A DNA stretch of 6,982 nt from Bacteroidales bacterium. Its GTDB lineage: Bacteria > Bacteroidota > Bacteroidia > Bacteroidales > VadinHA17. Location of the stretch: the NCBI GenBank assembly GCA_003518245.1, contig DOZA01000367.1, positions 1 to 6,982 on the forward strand. The letters run 5' to 3'. Shown here one piece after another: positions 1-5,286 of this stretch (positions are counted from its first letter, which is position 1; the number at the start of each line of letters is the position of its first letter). Under the pieces are notes generated by a model. That model was not told where the DNA came from and made no database searches. It saw only the letters and a program-made list of their open reading frames with translations. The position numbers and the translations under genes are program-made.

Positions 1-840
1 TCTTACACCCAGTTCACCGTTTATTCTTTCATCGGCTTTACTTTCTCTTTGTGAGTCTATGACCTCAGCTATATCCTTGAGGTAAATATTATTACCATTA
101 AAACTTCCAACCACTATTTCTTTTATCCTGTCACTGCTGGCAAACTCACCCTGCACCCTGAGTGGATAATCAAGGCTTCCCATTTCCAGATAACCGGCCG
201 GCATATTCATGTTTTCAGCCCGCAGGACATTGCCTATTTGTTCAACAGAAAGATTATACGCTTCCATCTTAATGGGATCCACATTAATATATATCTCCCT
301 TCCCGGTGCTCCGGCAAGACCAACAGATCCAACCCCTTCGATACGGTTCAGGGGGTTGACTATTTTCTCATCAAGTATTTTCTCCAGTCCGGCATAACTC
401 TCCTCAGCTGTTATGGCATAAAACAATATAGGCATCATGCTGGAGTTAAACTTGAGTAATGTGGGGTCTTCACAATCTTCAGGTAAAAACCTTTCAATAA
501 AATCGAGGTTGTCCCGTACTTCATTTGCAGCTTCATCAGTATTGGTACCCCATTCAAATTCAAGAAACATAATTGATGAATTATCGCTTGATGTTGAGTT
601 TATGCTTTTCAGATTGCTTATTGTCCCGAGCGAATTCTCCAGTGTATTTGTAACATTGGTTTCAATATCGGCCGCCGAGGCTCCGGGGTAAGAAGTAAAT
701 ACTGTCAGGAAAGGGAATTCCATTTCAGGAAACAGGTCAATAGAAAGCCTGGTAAGCGAATATAATCCCATGGTAACCAGGGCGATAAAAATCAATATGG
801 TTGTCAGCGGGCGCCTGACTGCATTGCTATATATACTCAT
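1..840 (-). CDS. RND (AcrB/HAE-1 type) efflux pump, inner-membrane subunit, N-terminal part
   Basis: This is the proton-driven inner-membrane transporter of a tripartite efflux system. It takes substrates from the periplasm or outer leaflet and passes them to the TolC-type channel. The frame is open from the ATG at 840 to the window edge, giving 280 codons, about a quarter of a usual protein of just over 1000 residues. The N-terminus shows the family signature RRPLTT (residues 9-14), the first membrane helix (about 13-31), LSIDLFPE (32-39) and SYPGA (50-54). The first porter subdomains follow, including NPLNRIEGVGSVGLAGAPGR, the usual subunit-interface region. It starts 18 nt after the adaptor stop codon with only a poor purine-rich ribosome site, so it is probably translated as part of the operon. 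Substrate cannot be read from this part; drugs, bile salts or other amphiphiles are more likely than metals, given the HAE-like style. The proton-relay helices lie outside the window. Confidence 0.95.
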   Translation of the reverse strand, partial: MSIYSNAVRRPLTTILIFIALVTMGLYSLTRLSIDLFPEMEFPFLTVFTSYPGASAADIETNVTNTLENSLGTISNLKSINSTSSDNSSIMFLEFEWGTNTDEAANEVRDNLDFIERFLPEDCEDPTLLKFNSSMMPILFYAITAEESYAGLEKILDEKIVNPLNRIEGVGSVGLAGAPGREIYINVDPIKMEAYNLSVEQIGNVLRAENMNMPAGYLEMGSLDYPLRVQGEFASSDRIKEIVVGSFNGNNIYLKDIAEVIDSQRESKADERINGELGVR

Positions 841-858
841 CTCTTTTTATTTCTTAAT

Positions 859-1923
859 TTACTTAACTACTGTTACTTTATCTCCGTCCATAAGCCTTGC
901 CTGCCCTTCGGTAATAAGCGTTACTCCTTCCACTATATCATCAGAGATTATCTCTATTTTCTCATCAAACCTCTTACCAATAGTAACATTATAACGTATT
1001 GCAATACCATCTTCTTCAAGGAATATATACCTTATATTTGTACCTTCCTGCTGTACCACAGTATTTGAAGGAACAACAAAGCTTTCTTCCTCTCCTACAA
1101 ACATTGATACCCTGGCAAACATACCAGGCTTAAGTTTACCCAACTTATTTGGGACCTGTATTTCAACCTTGAATGATCTGCTCATTGCATCTATAGTGGG
1201 ATAGACCAGTATGACTTCACCCTCAAACTCCTCATTATTAAAGACATCAGCCTTTACACTTGCTGTCATTCCTTTTTTTACCACAGGGTAAAAATTCTCA
1301 GAGATATTGAGAATTGCTTTTAATGGCTTTATCTGCATTAATGTCACTACTGCAGCTTTCCCTGCAGCAGTATTGGGAGCACCTGAATAAATTTCACCAT
1401 TCTCATAATACTTTCCTGTAATAACACCTGAAAAAGGAGCATACATCAGGGTATTGTCCTTGAGAAAATCAAGGGAGGTTTTCGCCACATCATATTGTGT
1501 TTTAACCTGGTCATATGCCTGCTGTGTTATACTACCTGTTTCCAGCAATGCCTCCATCCTTTTCATATCCACATCCAGGCTGTTTAGCTGTATCCTTGAT
1601 TGATGTACCTGTGTCTGGTCCATAAGGAACAGCTTCTGGCCCTTCTGCACCTTATCGCCTGGTTCAACATATATTCTATCAATCCTTCCGGGCGAAGCGG
1701 GAGCCACATAAACCTCCTCCCATGCCTTAAGTGTTGCATTATAATCTATGGTTCTGGAGATTACAGTTTTTTCAAGCATACTGGTACGTACCAGTATTTC
1801 CTTTTTTGCAGCTGCGCCGGCTGCCTGCTCACCTTCTGCAGGATTACCCTGTTGTGATGGCTTACACCCTGCTATCATTAAGCTGCTCAGAATCACAATT
1901 GATAAAAATCTTAAGTATTTCAT
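859..1923 (-). CDS. Efflux RND transporter periplasmic adaptor (membrane fusion protein), lipoprotein
   Basis: This adaptor of 354 residues joins the RND pump to the outer-membrane channel. The N-terminus is a lipoprotein signal: basic MKYLR, a hydrophobic stretch, then a lipobox LMIAGC with lipidated Cys20, so the protein should be anchored in a membrane facing the periplasm. An Ala/Gln/Gly-rich linker (21-40) follows. The first half of the lipoyl-like domain is at about 70-103 (APASPGRIDRIYVEPGDKV). A short alpha-helical hairpin spans about 104-157, and the second lipoyl half begins at YAPFSGVITG (161-170). The beta-barrel domain covers about 200-278, with the typical KLKPGMFARV at 263-272, and a membrane-proximal domain runs to the C-terminus. 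Length is usual for the family. It begins 28 nt after the tolC-like gene and ends 18 nt before the pump gene. A perfect 20-bp palindrome lies over codons 43-49. No gene symbol is justified. Confidence 0.95.
   Translation of the reverse strand: MKYLRFLSIVILSSLMIAGCKPSQQGNPAEGEQAAGAAAKKEILVRTSMLEKTVISRTIDYNATLKAWEEVYVAPASPGRIDRIYVEPGDKVQKGQKLFLMDQTQVHQSRIQLNSLDVDMKRMEALLETGSITQQAYDQVKTQYDVAKTSLDFLKDNTLMYAPFSGVITGKYYENGEIYSGAPNTAAGKAAVVTLMQIKPLKAILNISENFYPVVKKGMTASVKADVFNNEEFEGEVILVYPTIDAMSRSFKVEIQVPNKLGKLKPGMFARVSMFVGEEESFVVPSNTVVQQEGTNIRYIFLEEDGIAIRYNVTIGKRFDEKIEIISDDIVEGVTLITEGQARLMDGDKVTVVK
1778..1797. repeat. Perfect 20-bp palindrome inside the adaptor gene
   Basis: ATACTGGTACGTACCAGTAT reads identically on both strands with no spacer. 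It covers codons 43-49 (ILVRTSM) of the adaptor, just after the linker that follows the lipidated cysteine. It could be a protein-binding site, a dimer-forming RNA site, or coincidence. Confidence 0.85.
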
Positions 1924-1951
1924 TCGTTAAAAATTTTATTTTCCCTGTTAA

Positions 1952-3295
1952 TTATAAGTTGTTTAATAGTTTATCAAGCTCCAGCTTGGTTTGAAGCAGG
2001 TTCATCAGACTGCTTATATAGTTGTTTTCCGCATCAAGATAGTTACCGTTTGCCTGTGTCAGGTCAAGACTGGAAGCCACACCCTGCTTATACTTATTCT
2101 CAACGCTCAGATAGACCCTTCTGGCAACATCAACATTTTCTTTCTGGCTCTGGAATTGCTCATTCGCATTGATAAGATTATACCTCAGCTGCTTTTCCTG
2201 TATATATAATTGATCGGCTACCATCTCTTTATTGATTCTTACCCTTTCCAGGTCAAACTGGGCCTTCCTTATCTGTGAATAACGCTGGCCACTGGCAAAA
2301 ATGGGTATCGAGAGCTGTAAACCGATCATTGAATTAGGGAACCAACGTAAATCATTCAGTTCATTTCCCATGCCACTCTTATTATAACTGTAGAAACCTG
2401 ATAAAGTAGGTAATACAGTTGATTTTTGCATTTTCAGATTAAGCTCGGTCATTTTTTCCTGGCTGTGTAGTAAACGAAAATCTATATTATTCTGAATATT
2501 GAAATCCTGACTGTTAAGAGCTATAACGTCAACCTCATTCAACAGATCATCCAGAGTCTGTGTAAGATCTATCTCTGTTTCAGGTTTTAGCCCAAGCTGG
2601 AACCTCAGCATATTATAACTCAACTCAAGGCTCCTTTCCATTGATTTCCTGGTATTATCAACCATACTCAGGTTTGAAACCATCTGATCAACATCTGTTT
2701 CTTCCGCCATACCTGCTTTATACATTGCCCTCGTTGACCTGAGTGTTTTCTCAAGGTTTTCCCTGTTCTTATCCAGAATATTTATCGATTCTTCAGATAC
2801 AAGTATCAGGTAATATGTTGAAATTACCGTGCTTTTTATCTCCAGTTCCGATTTCTCCAGGTTCTCGGTAGATAAGTGCTCAGCCAGTTTAGCGGTCTGT
2901 ATGCCCACAAAATATGAAGCATTAAACAATAATTGTGAAACCTGAACACCATATCCTGCATTGAACTGCTGACCAAACTGTACAGGTACATAGATACCCG
3001 GCTGACCTATAATCTCACCTGGTAATAATGTGGTCATTATTACCAGGTTATCATTAAGCAATACACTTGCATCTACCTTTGGCAAACCTCCTGAAATAGC
3101 CTCCCAGGTTGACATCCTAGCTGCATCAATATCTATCCTGGATGCTTTTACTGCCTTGTTATGCATAATTGCATATTCCTGTGCCTCATCCAGTGAAAGG
3201 CTCAGTTTATCATTATAATCCTGGGCCTTTAGGGACAGGACCAAAAAAGCAATTGTAAACATGCTTAACCATCTCAATCTTATTGTTCTATACAT
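1952..3295 (-). CDS. TolC-family outer-membrane efflux channel
   Basis: This protein of 447 residues is the outer-membrane and periplasmic-tunnel subunit of the efflux complex. A signal peptide is present (residues 1-24, charged RLR, a hydrophobic run, cleavage expected after LKA). The mature part opens with LSLSLDEAQEYAIMHNKAVK, the usual first helix of an OEP repeat. LPKVDASVLL and LFNASYFVGIQTAKL mark the first strand and helix region. The second repeat carries LPTLSGFYSY and the hallmark C-terminal helix pattern YKQGVASSLDLTQANGNYLDAE beginning at residue 402 (split here as YKQGVASSLDL, TQANGNYLDAE). Length is normal. The ATG lies 8 nt inside the end of the tetR gene, with AAGGAAAA upstream as a plausible ribosome site, which suggests coupled translation. 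It has no lipobox, unlike OprM-type channels. Codons 83-93 contain a strong 14-bp inverted repeat. Confidence 0.94.
   Translation of the reverse strand: MYRTIRLRWLSMFTIAFLVLSLKAQDYNDKLSLSLDEAQEYAIMHNKAVKASRIDIDAARMSTWEAISGGLPKVDASVLLNDNLVIMTTLLPGEIIGQPGIYVPVQFGQQFNAGYGVQVSQLLFNASYFVGIQTAKLAEHLSTENLEKSELEIKSTVISTYYLILVSEESINILDKNRENLEKTLRSTRAMYKAGMAEETDVDQMVSNLSMVDNTRKSMERSLELSYNMLRFQLGLKPETEIDLTQTLDDLLNEVDVIALNSQDFNIQNNIDFRLLHSQEKMTELNLKMQKSTVLPTLSGFYSYNKSGMGNELNDLRWFPNSMIGLQLSIPIFASGQRYSQIRKAQFDLERVRINKEMVADQLYIQEKQLRYNLINANEQFQSQKENVDVARRVYLSVENKYKQGVASSLDLTQANGNYLDAENNYISSLMNLLQTKLELDKLLNNL
3017..3048. repeat. Perfect 14-bp inverted repeat (hairpin) inside the tolC-like gene
   Basis: The arm ACCTGGTAATAATG (3017-3030) and its exact reverse complement (3035-3048) flank a 4-nt spacer TGGT. 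In the mRNA this would form a 14-bp stem with a tetraloop over codons 83-93, which encode NLVIMTTLLPG. No T-run follows in either direction, so it is not a standard terminator. Confidence 0.85.
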
Positions 3296-3911
3296 TGAAT
3301 TCTAAATTTTCCTTGTTTTTATACTTATTAATTAATTCCTGTCCTTGGGGGGTTGATATTCCAATCAGATAATTGAAGAGGAGATTCTCGATAATCTCCA
3401 TACGTGAATACTTACCTTCGGGCAGGTATTGGTCATCTTTAGTCATGTCTATTGCTCCATGAATACCCGCATTTACTATTTCAACATTTATGTCACTCCT
3501 GAAAATCTTCTCCTTTATACCTCTGTTTAATATTTCCTCTGTCATCTCCATATTACGTATATCACCTTTCTGGCATATTTCTTCATAAACCCTGTAATGA
3601 TACTTCTTCAGATCCATAAGATATGTCGGGTTTGTTGTCTTGAAGTGACTGGAAGCCAGGGTCAGGATCCTGAAAATGGTCTCAATAACATTATCAGATT
3701 CCTTCATAATATCTAAAAAAACCTCCTTTTGCCTATGGGTCATATTTCGTACTACACTCCTGAGCAATTCATCCTTGTCAGCAAATTGTTCATATATCGT
3801 TCTTTTTGACATACCAAGATGATGAGCAATTGAATCCATGGTAACAGCCCTTATCCCGTATTTCATAAATAATACCGCTGCTTCTTCTGTTATTCTTTCT
3901 CTATAATCCAT
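3288..3911 (-). CDS. TetR/AcrR-family transcriptional regulator of the efflux operon
   Basis: This 207-residue protein is a typical one-component repressor. The N-terminal DNA-binding domain is clear: RERITEEAAVLFMKYGIRAV, then the helix-turn-helix around residues 25-45 (TMDSIAHHLGMSKRTIYEQF) and the usual KDELL. The rest (about 55-207) is an all-helical ligand and dimerisation domain with no close signature, so the inducer is unknown. It is the first gene of the operon and runs in the same direction as the pump genes, with an 8-nt overlap into the tolC-like gene. A repressor placed this way usually represses its own transcript and so the whole pump. The candidate operator 29 bp upstream of its ATG (inverted repeat at 3941-3966) fits that picture. 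The start is supported by the conventional N-terminus, although the ribosome site is weak. The family call is sure; regulation of this operon is inference. Confidence 0.94.
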   Translation of the reverse strand: MDYRERITEEAAVLFMKYGIRAVTMDSIAHHLGMSKRTIYEQFADKDELLRSVVRNMTHRQKEVFLDIMKESDNVIETIFRILTLASSHFKTTNPTYLMDLKKYHYRVYEEICQKGDIRNMEMTEEILNRGIKEKIFRSDINVEIVNAGIHGAIDMTKDDQYLPEGKYSRMEIIENLLFNYLIGISTPQGQELINKYKNKENLEFNV

Positions 3912-4214
3912 ACTTAATCTAATGAGGCTGCAATAATGAGAAAACTTTTCGGGTTTCCAAAGTTTTAAATGTTAAATTTCTATTAAATTCGGTTAATGGC
4001 ATGTTTGGGTCGGTGAGTAAATCCGTTTAAGGTTAAGGTCGGTACCGGGTCCGTAAGTATTGACGTATCAGGTTGTGCAAAACTATCATTAAATGAATAA
4101 TACCGATTTAACAGTTCAACAACTTCTATCCTTCTAAACACCTCAACATCCCCTGAACATTACCTTCCCCTAATAGTTGTTAAAATGCCAATCATAAAAA
4201 ACTAAGTCAGGGTA
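3912..4214. other. 303-bp region without a convincing gene
   Basis: Nothing here reads as a protein domain or structural RNA. The end next to tetR holds the candidate operator. The remainder has weak repeats: GGTCGGT occurs at 4008 and 4037, and GGGTCGGTGAGTAA (4007-4020) resembles GGGTCCGTAAGTAT (4047-4060). An imperfect inverted pair lies around AACAACT (4118-4124) and AGTTGTT (4175-4181). No DNA-binding domain that could complete the membrane protein at 4215-4673 is visible in any minus-strand frame. The region could be a promoter zone plus decayed sequence. Confidence 0.5.
3941..3966. promoter_or_regulatory. Candidate TetR operator and promoter upstream of the efflux operon
   Basis: Perfect 8-bp inverted arms AAAACTTT (3941-3948) and AAAGTTTT (3959-3966) are separated by 10 bp, 29 bp upstream of the tetR ATG. 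TetR-family repressors commonly bind palindromes of this size next to their own gene. On the minus strand, AAACTTTG at 3965-3958 matches the Bacteroidota -7 box TAnnTTTG at all but the first base, and a TTTA 18 bp further upstream is a weak match to the -33 TTTG. If that is the promoter, the operator covers it. The arms are AT-rich and the promoter match is imperfect, so the role is inferred. Confidence 0.4.
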
Positions 4215-4673
4215 TCAGTATGAAGTAAGAATGCCATAATATCTAAGTATTAATGGAACAAATGCATAGCATGAAAAGTACACAATTACGAACACCAGTG
4301 CTATATAGCCACTCATTTCAAAGAAGTAAAGTATAGTTGACTGTATTATCCCGGCAAATATTATCAGTATGGATAGAAGGTTCAGTTTTTTTCTTTTTAT
4401 CCTGGTTTTACTTGCTGGCCTGGCAAACATAACCAGCCCTGTTGTAAGATGAGATATCAGCCCCATGATAATATAGTAATGGATATACAGTTGTTGAGGT
4501 ATATTGCCAGGGTTAAAAGAAAGATATGCAACGACTAAAAACCCACCTGCTGCTATTGATATAAATGAAACCGTAAAGATCCTGCCCATATAGTACAGCT
4601 GTAACCTAAATGCGAATCTTAACATCATATACCAGGTAAGTATCATAAAAGGCAGTCCTACAGGCACCCACAC
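4215..4673 (-). CDS. Four-helix membrane protein, probably a 5'-truncated fragment
   Basis: This reading frame encodes about 152 residues if GTG at 4673 is used, or 143 from the internal ATG at 4646, which has AGGA 9 nt upstream. Membrane helices are expected at about 33-53, 64-83, 98-118 and 122-143, with a strongly basic loop between the second and third (RPASKTRIKRKK, 86-97). LPFMILTWYMMLRF (7-20) looks like the inside of a longer protein rather than an N-terminus, and the frame is closed by TGA at 4680-4682 directly upstream. The style recalls the multi-helix sensor half of Bacteroidota membrane proteins that carry a C-terminal LuxR-type helix-turn-helix, but that match is from memory and weak, and no such domain follows. 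Function is unknown. It could be a real small membrane protein, but I favour a gene remnant. It is divergent from the gene at 4769 and has no visible promoter of its own. Confidence 0.55.
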   Translation of the reverse strand: MWVPVGLPFMILTWYMMLRFAFRLQLYYMGRIFTVSFISIAAGGFLVVAYLSFNPGNIPQQLYIHYYIIMGLISHLTTGLVMFARPASKTRIKRKKLNLLSILIIFAGIIQSTILYFFEMSGYIALVFVIVYFSCYAFVPLILRYYGILTSY

Positions 4674-4682
4674 AGATAGTCA
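4674..4682. other. Probable rearrangement or assembly junction between two truncated genes
   Basis: The minus-strand membrane protein frame ends at a stop at 4680-4682. The plus-strand membrane protein frame is open from 4649 and appears to be coding from about 4682, although its first usual start codon is at 4769. Two divergent genes would normally be separated by start codons and a promoter region; here coding-like sequence of both runs up to the same few bases. This fits a deletion, inversion endpoint or chimeric join. It is inferred from frame structure and remembered family architecture, not from an alignment. Confidence 0.45.
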
Positions 4683-4768
4683 GGATAACGGTTCAGCTAA
4701 GTGGCCTCAGTATATTTTTTGCTGTTTTCGGACTTTTTGCTCTTGCCTATTCATTTCTCATTATCCCG

Positions 4769-5221
4769 GTGTTTGATTTTGGAAGTGATTTAATTTTTGT
4801 ACATGCAGCTCGGAAAATGAAGGTAGACTTCAGATACCTTGTGTCCGGTTTCTCAGAAAATTATGTACATATTATTCTTGCCAATCTGATTGTTTTTGCC
4901 ATTATAATGATTGGATTTATCATGCTTATCATTCCTGGTATTATCTTGTCCTGCCGTCTTGCATTTGTCAGTTATCTTGTTATGGACAAGAAGATGGAAC
5001 CCATAACTGCCGTGGAGGAGAGCTGGCGTTTAACAAAGGGTTATGGTTGGACTATCTTTGCCATGGGACTGGTATCATTTTTCATAATAATATTTGGCTT
5101 GTTAATGCTCATAGTTGGCATTTCCCCTGCCATAATGTGGGTAAGTGGGGCTTTTGCCACACTATATAATGATGTGCTTACTGTGAAAGGTGAACTACCT
5201 GAAATACCTGACTCAGAGTAG
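4769..5221 (+). CDS. DUF975-like integral membrane protein, probably missing its N-terminus
   Basis: From the GTG at 4769 this encodes 150 residues. Hydrophobic segments cover about 33-70, including LIIPGIILSCRLAFVSYLV, and 93-135, including GWTIFAMG and MWVSGAFATLYNDVL. Between them lies the soluble piece MDKKMEPITAVEESWRLTKG. This order (IIPGI, a basic/acidic 'VDKKM...A...SW' segment, then a last helix pair) is typical of DUF975/YciC-like membrane proteins of unknown function. The frame stays open upstream to 4649, and the peptide from about 4682 (LSIFFAVFGLFALAYSFLI, then IPVFDFG) looks like the preceding membrane helix. That stretch has no ATG, GTG or TTG, and there is no ribosome site before 4769, so the true N-terminus is probably lost. 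The C-terminus looks complete and is followed by a good terminator. It may be a pseudogene. Confidence 0.6.
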   Translation: MFDFGSDLIFVHAARKMKVDFRYLVSGFSENYVHIILANLIVFAIIMIGFIMLIIPGIILSCRLAFVSYLVMDKKMEPITAVEESWRLTKGYGWTIFAMGLVSFFIIIFGLLMLIVGISPAIMWVSGAFATLYNDVLTVKGELPEIPDSE

Positions 5222-5256
5222 TATTAATAACACCTGTTTTTTATACCTGACCGGTG

Positions 5257-5286
5257 GGGGAAGTCATAAAAATGGCTTCCCCTTTT
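5257..5286 (+). terminator. Rho-independent terminator of the plus-strand membrane protein gene
   Basis: An 11-bp stem, GGGGAAGTCAT (5257-5267) with ATGGCTTCCCC (5272-5282), has one G-U pair and an AAAA loop, and is followed by TTTTAATT. It lies 35 bp after the plus-strand stop codon. The T-run overlaps the stop codon of the convergent helicase gene (5285-5287). In the minus direction no T-run follows the stem, so it should act mainly on plus-strand transcripts. Confidence 0.85.

Noticed and set aside
209..994. Several plus-strand open frames of 60-85 codons
   Set aside because: They lie opposite the RND pump and adaptor genes, which have clear family signatures; the plus-strand translations are low-complexity Ser/Leu-rich and have no domain.
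1344..1374. Short inverted repeats around CTGCAG/CTGCAG in the adaptor gene
   Set aside because: Arms of 6 bp within coding sequence are expected by chance.
1600..2209. Plus-strand open frames opposite the adaptor and tolC-like genes
   Set aside because: They are antisense shadows of well-supported coding sequence, with Cys-rich and Ser-rich translations and no ribosome sites.
4040..4047. CGGTACCG palindrome
   Set aside because: Eight bases of symmetry is common by chance and the flanks do not extend it.
3983..4159. Minus-strand open stretch of about 58 codons in the gap upstream of tetR
   Set aside because: It has no ATG, its translation (Pro/Thr-rich with no helix pattern) resembles nothing known to me, and the length is not unusual by chance.
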